Assembly: GCF_011388195.1 (NCBI RefSeq)
Contig: NZ_CP049990.1
Span: 2,108,001-2,172,000, forward strand
Length of the DNA stretch: 64,000 nt
Reading direction: 5' to 3'
From: Pusillimonas sp. DMV24BSW_D
Lineage (GTDB): Bacteria; Pseudomonadota; Gammaproteobacteria; Burkholderiales; Burkholderiaceae_B
Part shown: piece after piece, positions 43,730 through 52,575 of the stretch
Layout of the letters: each line of letters starts with the position of its first letter
Numbering within the stretch: position 1 is the first letter of the stretch
The notes under the pieces: generated by a model
Databases searched by the model: none
Told to the model about the DNA's origin: nothing
The model's input: only the letters and a program-made list of their open reading frames with translations
Program-made: the position numbers and the translations under genes

Positions 43730-44809
43730 ATGAACTGTCTTTTCGAGCCTGTCCAGTTGGGCGGTCTTGCTTTAAAGAATCGTATTGTTATGGCGCCGCT
43801 TACGCGAACGCGTGCAGCACCGAACCGGGTTCCCAACGAACTCATGCGCCAATACTACTGCCAGCGGGCGGGGGCGGGTTTGATTATCTCCGAGGCCACT
43901 TCTGTTTCCGCTCAAGGGGTGGGTTACCCAAACACCCCCGGAATTTGGTGCAAATCGCAAATTGAAGGTTGGAAACGCATTACCAACACGGTTCATGCAC
44001 ATGGCGGGAAAATGATTTTGCAATTGTGGCATGTGGGGCGTGTATCCGACCCCGAGTTGCTCAACGGCGAAATTCCGGTGGCTCCCAGTGCCATTGCCTG
44101 CGAGGGTGATGTTAGTTTATTGCGGCCAAAACGGCCATACGCCACGCCACGGGCCCTGCATCAAGCGGAAATCGCAAGCATTGTTGCCGATTTTATGCAG
44201 GCGGCGCGCAACGCGCGTGAGGCCGGCTTTGACGGCGTGGAAATTCATGCGGCCAATGGTTATCTTATCGACCAGTTCCTGCACAATCATTCAAACCGCC
44301 GAACAGACCATTACGGCGGCTCTGTGGAAAATCGGGCTCGTTTTTTAATGGAAGTCGTGGAGGCCTGTTGCAGTGTTTGGCCGTCCAGCCGGGTGGGGGT
44401 GCATTTGTCGCCGCGAGGTGATGCGCACAGCATGGGTGATGACAACCCACAAGCGTTGTTTTCTCATGTGGCTGAAGCATTGGGCGAACAAGGCCTGGCG
44501 TTTTTGTGTGTTCGCGAAAGTGAAGGGCCGGATAGCCTGTTACCTAAAATTAAAGAATTATTCGGTGGGCCGGTGATTGCCAACGAGAACTTTAATTTTG
44601 ACACGGCTGACGCAATGGTTGCGTCGGGCCGGGCCGAGGCGGTGGCCTTTGGGCGCCCCTTCATTGCCAACCCCGACTTGGTTGAACGGTTCCGAAGGCA
44701 GGCCTCGTTAAATGAGCCGGTGACACAAACCTTTTATGGCGAGGGAGCCGGCGGATATATTGATTATCCGGCGTTGGAACCGCTGCGTTGTGATGAAGAG
44801 GCTGCCTGA
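43730..44809 (+). CDS. Old yellow enzyme family alkene reductase (NemA-like)
   Basis: An FMN- and NAD(P)H-dependent ene-reductase of 359 residues with a TIM-barrel fold. The N-terminus LFEPVQLGGLALKNRIVMAPLTR, the substrate-binding pair in GVEIHAANGYLIDQFLH (His and Asn) and DHYGGSVENRARF are family marks; the FMN phosphate site GRPFIANPDLVERFR is at the end. It reduces activated double bonds such as maleimides, nitro compounds or quinones; the physiological substrate is not known. The last 46 bases overlap the opposite thioesterase gene. Confidence 0.92.
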   Translation: MNCLFEPVQLGGLALKNRIVMAPLTRTRAAPNRVPNELMRQYYCQRAGAGLIISEATSVSAQGVGYPNTPGIWCKSQIEGWKRITNTVHAHGGKMILQLWHVGRVSDPELLNGEIPVAPSAIACEGDVSLLRPKRPYATPRALHQAEIASIVADFMQAARNAREAGFDGVEIHAANGYLIDQFLHNHSNRRTDHYGGSVENRARFLMEVVEACCSVWPSSRVGVHLSPRGDAHSMGDDNPQALFSHVAEALGEQGLAFLCVRESEGPDSLLPKIKELFGGPVIANENFNFDTADAMVASGRAEAVAFGRPFIANPDLVERFRRQASLNEPVTQTFYGEGAGGYIDYPALEPLRCDEEAA

Positions 44810-45219
44810 TCGGGGCGCGGCCATATAATTTTGAACGTGGCAGTGGCTGTAACCAGAACGTTACCCTTATCATCCACTGCCCGACCTTCGCAAAAAGCAA
44901 TTGACTTTCCCATTCGCAGGCAGCGAGCCTCGAAAACGACATCGCCGGTCGCCGGAGCAAGAAAATGCGTGGCCATATCGATGGTTGCCATGCTGGTAGA
45001 CGGATCGTTGGCACGCGCTGCTGCGCTAAGCGTAAGATCAAGTGCACTCATGAGTGTTCCGCCGTGAATATCCCCGCGGCTGTTGGTTAAGTCGGCACGC
45101 CAGGGCAGACGTGTGCGGGTGAGCTCCGGGGAGAACTTTTCGGGCTGCAGACCAATACACTGCATAAACGGTATATTCAGTCCGAAGTAGTCCACACTTT
45201 CTTTCGACGGGTTAGTCAT
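44764..45219 (-). CDS. PaaI-type hotdog thioesterase
   Basis: A 151-residue hotdog-fold protein. The motif SRGDIHGGTLMSALDLTLSAA carries the HGG segment of PaaI/YbgC-type acyl-CoA thioesterases. TIDMATHFLAPATGDVVFEA is the following strand. The start overlaps the yqeY stop (ATGA), so it is cotranscribed with yqeY and perhaps the SOS cassette above it. Substrate unknown. Confidence 0.85.
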   Translation of the reverse strand: MTNPSKESVDYFGLNIPFMQCIGLQPEKFSPELTRTRLPWRADLTNSRGDIHGGTLMSALDLTLSAAARANDPSTSMATIDMATHFLAPATGDVVFEARCLRMGKSIAFCEGRAVDDKGNVLVTATATFKIIWPRPDQAASSSQRSGSNAG

Positions 45220-45677
45220 TGTGCAAGCTTTTGTTTAACTTGTGCGGAAATGGCGCCCATTTCGGCCCGGCCGGCCAGTTCTGATTTAACTATTCCCATG
45301 ACCTTACCCATGGCCGCCGGCCCCTCAATACCTTGGCGGGTCACTTCGGCAATGGCCTTGTCGATGACGGCGTTGACTTCTTCCGCAGCAGCTTGTTTGG
45401 GCAGGAATTCTTGCAAAATGGAAAGCTCCGCCTGTTCTTGAGCAGCAGTTTCAGTGCGGCCGGCTTTTTCAAAAGCGGAGATTGACTCCCGCCGCTGTTT
45501 CACCTGCTTTTCAATAATAGCGAGAATCTCGGCATCGGTGAGCTCCCGCCGTTCGTCGACTTCCTTTTGCTTAACAGCGGCTTGTAGAAAGCGGAGTGTG
45601 CCCAGGCGGGCGCTTTCTTTGGCCTTCATGGCGGTTTTGATGTTGTCGGCAAGGTCTTGCTTGAGCGAGCGGCTCAT
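45216..45677 (-). CDS. yqeY: GatB/YqeY domain protein
   Basis: A 153-residue YqeY-type protein from the ATG at 45677 (AGGAAA upstream). It begins MSRSLKQDLADNIKTAMKAK and contains ELTDAEILAIIEKQVKQRRES and the C-terminal tail domain GPAAMGKVMGIVKSELAGRA, related to the GatB tail that grips tRNA. Its exact role is not established; in many genomes it lies between rpsU and dnaG. Here it follows dnaE2 by 56 bases. Confidence 0.9.
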   Translation of the reverse strand: MSRSLKQDLADNIKTAMKAKESARLGTLRFLQAAVKQKEVDERRELTDAEILAIIEKQVKQRRESISAFEKAGRTETAAQEQAELSILQEFLPKQAAAEEVNAVIDKAIAEVTRQGIEGPAAMGKVMGIVKSELAGRAEMGAISAQVKQKLAQ

Positions 45678-45733
45678 GGTCGTTTCCTGAAGATGGGTTG
45701 ACGAAGAGGTTATTTTAACGGCTTGTACACGCG

Positions 45734-48700
45734 TTAATGGAAGTCGCGACTTTTTACTGTTAAGCCTTGAATTAAGTGATTCAAATTCACCAGGCGATGA
45801 GCGATTAAATGACAGACTGTTTCTTGACGTTGCCATACGCCATAGACGCCCAACAACTGGGAGTCTAGTAACTCAGAGCGCTGTTTCCGGGCCAGTGCCG
45901 GCCTGACGACAACATTCACAATACCTGTTTCATCCTCGATGCTGACAAAAATGATCCCGTTTGCGGTTTGCGGCCGTTGACGAATGGTAATCAGGCCACA
46001 GGCGCGTGCCAGACGTTTGTTTGGGTAATGTTGGAATAAGTTCTTGGCGGTGGTAAAACGAGCGAGTTCGGGTTGCGCTCGTAATAGTGCAACAGGGTGG
46101 CGCCGTAAAGTTAAACCGGTGGCGGTATAGTCGCTTAGCACGTCCTCGCCTTCGTTTGGGGGCGTAAAAACGGGGGTGTTGTCTTCCAGAACAGGCGCAT
46201 GTTGCAGTAAATCGTGAGTGGGTAGCAAGGCGCCGGCCCAGCGTGCCTGGTAACGGTGGCCGGCCAGACTATTTAACGCATCGGCTTGCGCCAGTGCCTC
46301 AGTATCATGACGGGTAAGCCGTGCCCGGGTAACCAGATCATGGATGGAGGAAAAAGGGGTATTCCGGGCCGTCTCTATACGCCGGCCTGCATCATGGCTG
46401 AGCCCTTTTACCAGATGTAGCCCTAATCTGACGCCCTGCGATGATGCGTGCGTTTCCAAAGTACTTTCCCATTGGCTGTGTTGGATATCGATGGGTAGAA
46501 CAATGACCTGATGGCGCTGCGCGTCTTGCACTAATTGGCTGGGCGCATAAAACCCCAAAGGCTGCGCGTTCAGCAGGGCTACAAGGAAAATGGCGGGCTC
46601 ATGACATTTTATCCAGGCGCTGGCATAGGCTAAATTGGCAAAGCTGGCGGAATGGCTTTCAGGAAAACCATATTCACCGAATCCTTCCAGTTGCCGCAAA
46701 ATCAATTCAATAAAGTGGCTGTCGTATCCACGTGACAACATCCCGCTGATTAAACGCGGCCGAAAGTGGTTGATGCCGCCTTTGCGTTTCCAGGCGGCCA
46801 TGGCGCGACGCAGTTGATCGGCCTCGTCGGCGGAGAAGCCGGCGGCGGTCATGGCCAATTGCATCGCTTGCTCCTGAAAAATCGGGATACCCAGTGTGCG
46901 CGACAAGATATGTTCCACTTTCGGGTTGGGGTATTGAACCGGTTCCCGCTTCTGGCGTCGTCTTAGATAAGGGTGCACCATATCGCCCTGAATGGGGCCG
47001 GGCCGTACGATGGCAATTTGAATGACCAGATCATAAAAGGTGCGTGGTTGCAGCCGTGGCAGCATACTCATTTGCGCCCTGGATTCAATTTGAAAAACGC
47101 CGATGGTGTCGGCCTGGCTGATCATGTCATAGGTTGCCTTATCTTCCTGAGGAATACGGTGTAGGGGGAAGGGTTGCTGATATTTCCGGCTTAACAGTTG
47201 CAAGGCCTGTTGCAATGCCGACAACATGCCTAGAGCCAGTACATCGATTTTCAGTAAACCCATGGCATCAAGATCGTCTTTATCCCATTGAACAATACGA
47301 CGATTCGGCATGGTGGCATTTTCAATGGGCACCAGTCGGGTCAGGGTTTGATTGGCGATCACAAACCCGCCGGGGTGCTGCGACAAGTGACGGGGAAACC
47401 CCAGTAACGATTGCGCTAAAGAAGCCCAGGCCTGAACACGAGGCAAGTTAGGGTCGAGGCCTTGTTCAGCCAGTTTATCAATGAGCGTTTGTGTTTTATC
47501 CCAGTAGCGGCAAGACCGGCATACCTGGTTAATGATATCGGCTTCAAAACCCAATGCTTTACCGGTGTCGCGCAAAGCACTGCGATGCCGGTACGTAATG
47601 ACTACGGCGGTTAAAGCCGACCGATGTCGCCCATAGCGTTCATAAATATATTGAATGACTTCTTCCCGGCGCTGATGTTCGAAGTCTACGTCGATATCGG
47701 GTGGCTCATTGCGTTCGGCACTGATGAACCGAGCGAACAGGGCATTGCTGTGCGCAGGGTTGACCGCGGTGATACCCAGGCAATAGCAGACCGCTGAATT
47801 AGCAGCTGAGCCACGCCCCTGACACAGAATGTTGCGTGAGCGGGCAAACTTGACGATATCGTGTACGGTTAAAAAATAAGCCTCATATTCAAGTTGTTGA
47901 ATGATGCCCAGTTCGTGTTCCAGTTGTTGCTGAACGTTGTTGGGTATGCCGTTGGGATAACGTTGCTTTGCGCCCTGGTAAGTGAGTTCGCGCAGATGTG
48001 TTGCCGGATGACGGTTTGCAGGTATTGTGTCGCTTGGATACTGATAGCGAAGCTCATTCAAGGAAAATTGGCATTGCCGGCTGATGTGAATGGTTTGCGC
48101 CAAAGATGAGGCGGTAAAACGCAGCCCAAGCTGGAAACGTTGAAGCAGATAATGCTCGGCATTCTGGGGTAGGGCGTAGCCGCAATTTTCAATTGTTTTA
48201 CCCAACCGTATCGCGGTTAATAACTGATGCAACAGGCGTCTGGAGCGTTTGTGCATGTCGGCCTGTCCCAAAGCCACAAGGGGAACACGCCAATGCTGTG
48301 ATGCCTGGGTAAGTTGTTGCTGGTGTTCAGTGTCGTGGGCGGTTAACTGGTGGGTGAGGCCAAGCCAAAGCCGGCTTTGAAAAAGGGTGCGTAGTGTATT
48401 TAAGGTCTGCTGCCAGTTTGTTTCAGGTGGGTGCAGCCAGGGCTTAAAAACAAGCAGACAACCCGGCAAATGACGTATTTCCGGAAATTCAGGGGCACCG
48501 GCCGCCAAGTCATGCAAATTCAATTGATAGCCGACTTTTTTGTGTGCCCGGCTACGCGCAAGGGTAATAAGCTGGCACAGGTTGCCGTAACCTTCTTTAT
48601 TGGTCACGAGTACCAGCAATTCTCCACAGCGATGCTGGTTCTGATGCAACAGGAAACGACTGCCGATAATTAAATGCAAGCCGCATTCCTGCGCCTTTAT

Positions 48701-48877
48701 GTGCGCTCTGACAATGCCCGCCACCGAACACTCGTCGGCCAGGGCTAAGGCGCTGTAACCGGCTTGGTGCGCTTGTTGTACCAGCTCTTCGGGGTGGGAT
48801 GCGCCTTGCAGAAAAGTGAAATTCGATAGGCAGTCGAGTTCGGCATAATCGGGTAAGGTTGAGTGTGACGTTTTCAT
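45734..48877 (-). CDS. dnaE2: Error-prone DNA polymerase DnaE2 (ImuC)
   Basis: An alternative C-family polymerase that copies damaged DNA during SOS mutagenesis with ImuA and ImuB; 1047 residues from 48877, with a slightly longer ATG start at 48889. N-terminal PHP domain (AELDCLSNFTFLQGASHPEELV), then the polymerase core: GRGSAANSAVCYCLGIT, PDIDVDFEHQRREEVIQYIY with the catalytic aspartates, and LLKIDVLALGMLSAL. The C-terminal OB domain follows (GLITIRQRPQTANGIIFVSI). The gene begins 15 bases after imuB. Confidence 0.95.
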   Translation of the reverse strand: MKTSHSTLPDYAELDCLSNFTFLQGASHPEELVQQAHQAGYSALALADECSVAGIVRAHIKAQECGLHLIIGSRFLLHQNQHRCGELLVLVTNKEGYGNLCQLITLARSRAHKKVGYQLNLHDLAAGAPEFPEIRHLPGCLLVFKPWLHPPETNWQQTLNTLRTLFQSRLWLGLTHQLTAHDTEHQQQLTQASQHWRVPLVALGQADMHKRSRRLLHQLLTAIRLGKTIENCGYALPQNAEHYLLQRFQLGLRFTASSLAQTIHISRQCQFSLNELRYQYPSDTIPANRHPATHLRELTYQGAKQRYPNGIPNNVQQQLEHELGIIQQLEYEAYFLTVHDIVKFARSRNILCQGRGSAANSAVCYCLGITAVNPAHSNALFARFISAERNEPPDIDVDFEHQRREEVIQYIYERYGRHRSALTAVVITYRHRSALRDTGKALGFEADIINQVCRSCRYWDKTQTLIDKLAEQGLDPNLPRVQAWASLAQSLLGFPRHLSQHPGGFVIANQTLTRLVPIENATMPNRRIVQWDKDDLDAMGLLKIDVLALGMLSALQQALQLLSRKYQQPFPLHRIPQEDKATYDMISQADTIGVFQIESRAQMSMLPRLQPRTFYDLVIQIAIVRPGPIQGDMVHPYLRRRQKREPVQYPNPKVEHILSRTLGIPIFQEQAMQLAMTAAGFSADEADQLRRAMAAWKRKGGINHFRPRLISGMLSRGYDSHFIELILRQLEGFGEYGFPESHSASFANLAYASAWIKCHEPAIFLVALLNAQPLGFYAPSQLVQDAQRHQVIVLPIDIQHSQWESTLETHASSQGVRLGLHLVKGLSHDAGRRIETARNTPFSSIHDLVTRARLTRHDTEALAQADALNSLAGHRYQARWAGALLPTHDLLQHAPVLEDNTPVFTPPNEGEDVLSDYTATGLTLRRHPVALLRAQPELARFTTAKNLFQHYPNKRLARACGLITIRQRPQTANGIIFVSIEDETGIVNVVVRPALARKQRSELLDSQLLGVYGVWQRQETVCHLIAHRLVNLNHLIQGLTVKSRDFH

Positions 48878-48892
48878 GATGAAAAACAAAGC

Positions 48893-50227
48893 TTATGCAA
48901 AAACGCCATGCAGGAACCAATGGGCTTTTTGCTGATTGGTTTGAATGCCTTTATGTTCGCGAAAGATCCAGAAATGAATATGGTGTTGATTACGCGCAAT
49001 GAAATAATCGCGTGCCAGGTAAGGTTCAAGCCATTCGCTGCAGTCAATACGTTCAGGGCCTTGTAAAAGCGTTAAAACCTCGCCCTGATAAACGGGCTGG
49101 TGATTTCGAATGGCCAGAGCAATGGGCTTGGCGTACAGCCAGAAAGGACGAACCGGCCAACCGCCGGCAGGCTCGGCAGGTAAAGGTGTATACCCCTGAG
49201 TTGCCAGAGGGCGTAATGAAGTGTTTTGCCATTGATTGGCTTGTTCAGGACGGTGCAAAGCCTGAGGGTTGGGCGTTGATATTGCGTTAGGCCCCAGGCG
49301 GGCTTGGAGCAGATCGAACAAATGGGCTTCGTTTTGCTGCCATTGCGCCGGGTCGGGAAAAAGCGAAGGGGTGTTGTTCTGCGGCAAAGGGCATGTGGCG
49401 GGAATATGCAGGGTAAGTGCAATAACCGGAGCAGGCAGCTGTAAATTCAATAAAAGTTGTTGCAAGACTGCCTGAAAATGGTCTGTGTGCCAGCCGGGTT
49501 GCGTAATGCATACTTTTAAAAAGCCTGGTGGTTGGGCTTTACGGCCTTTTTCATGGTGCAGCAAAATATGCAAAACGGAGCTGGCGCAACGATGTTGTGC
49601 AAGCCACTGACAGGCCTGAGCCAAAAGTGCCGTAAGGGGGGGCTGTAATTGGGGTGCTTGTTGAACATGATAAGCAAGCTCATGGTGACATCGCCAGGTA
49701 CTGGCAGGCTGAATCCAGGTGAAGTGTTCCGTTGTGCGGGCATATGCGGCGTCGACTGCTTGAATGAGCGCCGGCGTTGTACGTTGTTGCAACCCTGCGC
49801 GTGGCAATTGACGTAATTGGCCAATCGAATAGCAGGCGATGCCGTGCAGCCAGCCCAGATACGGTTGAGCCTGTGGGATAACGGATACCGGCAATGTATT
49901 GAGTCTCCGGTTTAATTGCGATTGTTGCAGAATACGCCGGCGTGATGTGACTGTTTGCCATGTCAGCCATTGTGCGCCCGTAGCGGTGGGTGCCATGGCC
50001 AGAATCGGCCTGACAGGTGCCATACGACAGTGTTTTTGAAGCTTTCCGGCCAATGCGCGGGCACCGTTAAACAATGACAGACTGGCTTGCACATTAAGTA
50101 CAAGCGTGTGTGGCGCCGCCAGAGCCATGTGCGGCGTGTAACACTGCATTTCCTGTATTAACCAGTTCAGGGCCGTATGGAAATGCGGTGAATCAGGAGG
50201 TATGTACAGGCTGATCCAACACGACAT
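48893..50227 (-). CDS. imuB: Y-family polymerase-like protein ImuB
   Basis: A 444-residue protein from the ATG at 50227 (AGGG 8 bases upstream). It is related to DinB/Pol IV but, as in other ImuB proteins, the catalytic acids are missing: the strand that carries DxD in active enzymes reads HTLVLNVQASLSLFNG. It is thought to act as a hub linking ImuA, DnaE2 and the sliding clamp. The start overlaps the imuA 3' end by 35 bases. Confidence 0.9.
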   Translation of the reverse strand: MSCWISLYIPPDSPHFHTALNWLIQEMQCYTPHMALAAPHTLVLNVQASLSLFNGARALAGKLQKHCRMAPVRPILAMAPTATGAQWLTWQTVTSRRRILQQSQLNRRLNTLPVSVIPQAQPYLGWLHGIACYSIGQLRQLPRAGLQQRTTPALIQAVDAAYARTTEHFTWIQPASTWRCHHELAYHVQQAPQLQPPLTALLAQACQWLAQHRCASSVLHILLHHEKGRKAQPPGFLKVCITQPGWHTDHFQAVLQQLLLNLQLPAPVIALTLHIPATCPLPQNNTPSLFPDPAQWQQNEAHLFDLLQARLGPNAISTPNPQALHRPEQANQWQNTSLRPLATQGYTPLPAEPAGGWPVRPFWLYAKPIALAIRNHQPVYQGEVLTLLQGPERIDCSEWLEPYLARDYFIARNQHHIHFWIFREHKGIQTNQQKAHWFLHGVFA

Positions 50228-50924
50228 GGTTTGAACCCTGGGTTTGGTGAAGGGCTTCTTGCTTGAAGGTAAATGATGCTCCTTTCTTGAAGGATAAAGG
50301 CAGGAATAAAGGCGCGACATGCGTTGGCCCTTGCCGCTTGATAATGCTGATGTGAATACCGTCCGGTGCGCCTTGCAGGCTCAGGCGTAACGGCGCCGGG
50401 CTGGCACGTTGTTGCTGTTGTTTTTGGCCCAGACCAAAAAATAGTGCAGTACTGCGTTGTGCGGCCAAATGTAGTTTGCGCGCAGCAGCCAGGGAAATAG
50501 GTGAGGGCAGCCATAGCAAGAGTGCGGCACAAGCATCGTGGCGCAGAATTTGTTCGGCTGTCCATAAAACCTGACTGGGTTGGTTGGGATGTACCCAGAC
50601 CAGCTTGTTAGGATTTAATTGCCAGTGCAGCCAACACAGCGAATTTGGAACAAAGGGACAATTCAACATAATGATGCGTCTATGGGTGTTGTTTACAACC
50701 TGTTTTAAAGCCGGGGTTAACAAACTGATTTCACCCGAGCCTGTTTGCGTTGGCAGTATTTCAATGAATGTGCTGTTGGGCCAGCCACCGCCGGGCAACT
50801 CATCATTCAGTACGGTATAACCGGTTGACACAATGGGTTGACGGCCTTGCGCCAGTTGTGACGCACGCCAGAGCGCAGGGTGAATTTGAACGGGGGCCGC
50901 CTGAGCTTGAGATGCCGATTTCAT
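50193..50924 (-). CDS. imuA: SOS mutagenesis protein ImuA
   Basis: A 243-residue RecA-like protein without a normal Walker A. The N-terminal QIHPALWRASQL and STGYTVLNDELPGGGWPNSTFIEIL are the ImuA signature, then GSGEISLLTPAL and HRRIIMLNCPF. It assists mutagenic translesion synthesis by DnaE2. It is the first gene of the cassette, with a LexA box 13 bases before its ATG. No lexA gene lies within the cassette. Confidence 0.92.
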   Translation of the reverse strand: MKSASQAQAAPVQIHPALWRASQLAQGRQPIVSTGYTVLNDELPGGGWPNSTFIEILPTQTGSGEISLLTPALKQVVNNTHRRIIMLNCPFVPNSLCWLHWQLNPNKLVWVHPNQPSQVLWTAEQILRHDACAALLLWLPSPISLAAARKLHLAAQRSTALFFGLGQKQQQQRASPAPLRLSLQGAPDGIHISIIKRQGPTHVAPLFLPLSFKKGASFTFKQEALHQTQGSNHVVLDQPVHTS

Positions 50925-50936
50925 GTTTGCATTTTA

Positions 50937-50952
50937 CTGTATATATGTACAG
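50937..50952. promoter_or_regulatory. LexA (SOS) box of imuA-imuB-dnaE2
   Basis: CTGTATATATGTACAG fits the LexA consensus CTG-N10-CAG with the TATATA-rich centre and full outer symmetry. It lies between the divergent imuA and YpfH-like genes, 13 bases from the imuA start, where bound LexA would block transcription until DNA damage. Confidence 0.93.
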
Positions 50953-51051
50953 TAAATAAAGTGTCTGATTTATGCAAGAGGCGTTGCGGCTTTTCGGCCG
51001 GCGCAACGCTACGCATTATGAAAGCCGGCGGTTTTTTCGTATCATGTCTTT

Positions 51052-51795
51052 ATGAGTGAATATAAAGATACTTCCATTCCCGAGCCCTTGGTTTTTGCAC
51101 CGGCCCATCAGGCTGCACAACAGCTTTTTGTTTTACTGCACGACAATGCCGCCGATCCGGCTCAATTGGAGGTGTTGAAAAAAAATCTAATGAAAGCTTT
51201 TCCTCAAGCCGTTCTGGTATTGCCATACGGACCTTTACGGTCGGAAGAGGCCGTTCATCACTGGTTTGACCAGACTGAGCTAAGTGAATATAACTACATT
51301 GGGCGTGTAGAGCGTGCGCTACCCGATTTGATCCGTTATGTACAAGAGGTGCAGGCTCATTTCGAACTGACAGGCGAGGCAACTGCTTTGGCGGGGTTTG
51401 GGCAGGGCGCCACGATTGCGCTTGAAGCCTCGCTGGCACAGCCCGACCTGGCAGGTCGGGTGCTTGCTTTCTCTGGTTGTTATGCCCGCATGCCGACAGA
51501 AGCGCCGCCGGCTACCACATTGCATCTTCTGCATGGCGAAAATGATCCCATTGTGCCGAGCTCAGTCATGCAAAGTGTACATAATCAACTGGCAGGCCTG
51601 GGGGGTGACTCAACGTTGGATATTGCCTCATCAGTGGGGCATGAGTTGCATGAGGCGTTGGTAAAACAGGCGGTGTATCGCTTGCAAACTTGCGTGCCCT
51701 TAAGAAGCTGGAAAGATGCCTTAAATGAATTGCAGTCGCGTATGGCCTCCGATCAACCCGCATCCTCAGTGCCGCCCGGAACAACCCTTCACTGA
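51052..51795 (+). CDS. YpfH-like alpha/beta-hydrolase lacking the nucleophilic serine
   Basis: A 247-residue protein of the carboxylesterase/YpfH type. The fold marks are present: QLFVLLHDNAADP after strand one, the acid in LHGENDPIVPSS and the histidine in SVGHELHEAL. The nucleophile elbow, normally GFSQGA, reads GFGQGA, so residue 117 is glycine in place of the catalytic serine. The codon is GGG, at least two changes from any serine codon. Unless a sequencing error is present, the protein should not be a normal esterase; a binding or regulatory role is possible. The tail overlaps the opposite NRDE gene by 7 bases. Confidence 0.78.
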   Translation: MSEYKDTSIPEPLVFAPAHQAAQQLFVLLHDNAADPAQLEVLKKNLMKAFPQAVLVLPYGPLRSEEAVHHWFDQTELSEYNYIGRVERALPDLIRYVQEVQAHFELTGEATALAGFGQGATIALEASLAQPDLAGRVLAFSGCYARMPTEAPPATTLHLLHGENDPIVPSSVMQSVHNQLAGLGGDSTLDIASSVGHELHEALVKQAVYRLQTCVPLRSWKDALNELQSRMASDQPASSVPPGTTLH

Positions 51796-52568
51796 ATTGA
51801 CCAATGCCAATCGTGGCGTTCTGTTTCCAGGCCTTGCGGGTTATACGTTAGCTCACTGAATATCGCCCGCCCGTTACGATGAACGGCAATGACGCTGGAG
51901 CAGCGGGTGCCATAATTAGGGCTGATGATGAAGGGGCTGCTTAGAAGACGTTCTCGTTCAAGATCAAGGCCTGTATCGGGCAATAAATGATCGGGGGCGG
52001 GGGTTGTATCTTTCAATAATTCAAATACCCGGTTAATTGAGCGTTCCAGGTGCTCAATGGGGAAATGTCCCAGTAACTCACGTAGACGTTCAGTTTTGGG
52101 CCAATCCGTATCCAGTAAGTGGTTCGATAAAACATAACGCCCAGAGCCCAAGGGCTGAACATCGTGAGGATTGGCGGTTTGGTTACCCACGTAGACAGCC
52201 TGGGCTGCTTGGCCCACGATAAGGTTAAACCCTTGATATCGGTGGCCCTGTTGCGCGACGGCGCGTGCGTAGGTGTCGGCATGTTGGTTGCCGGTTAAAA
52301 AGTTTTTGACCAGTTCGCCGCGCGAAACGGGTTGTTCAGGCCCTTGCAGGCGTAAGTCACGAAAATTCGTTAATAGCGCAAAGCGGCCGGTGCGGCTAAT
52401 GCCCAGCCAGGTGCCCCCCGCCACTTCATCTTTACCCGCGATGACGTCCGGATGGCTCATCCAGGGTGCGGCGGTAAGTGTTGGTCGGGCATGAAGTTCG
52501 TCGCGATTGGCCGCAATGAATAACGGCCAATCGGGGTGGGCGTTTAACGCCAGGTAAGCAATGCACAT
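51789..52568 (-). CDS. NRDE family protein (TANGO2-like)
   Basis: A 259-residue protein from the ATG at 52568. It starts MCIAYLALNAHPDWPLFIAANRDE: the conserved Cys2 and NRDE tetrad define the family. GGTWLGISRTGRFALLTNFR and YGTRCSSVIAV are further family blocks, and an N-terminal-nucleophile fold is predicted for it. The human homologue TANGO2 is linked to haem or lipid handling; the bacterial role is not settled. It ends against the YpfH-like gene. Confidence 0.88.
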   Translation of the reverse strand: MCIAYLALNAHPDWPLFIAANRDELHARPTLTAAPWMSHPDVIAGKDEVAGGTWLGISRTGRFALLTNFRDLRLQGPEQPVSRGELVKNFLTGNQHADTYARAVAQQGHRYQGFNLIVGQAAQAVYVGNQTANPHDVQPLGSGRYVLSNHLLDTDWPKTERLRELLGHFPIEHLERSINRVFELLKDTTPAPDHLLPDTGLDLERERLLSSPFIISPNYGTRCSSVIAVHRNGRAIFSELTYNPQGLETERHDWHWSIQ

Positions 52569-52575
52569 AGGCCGG

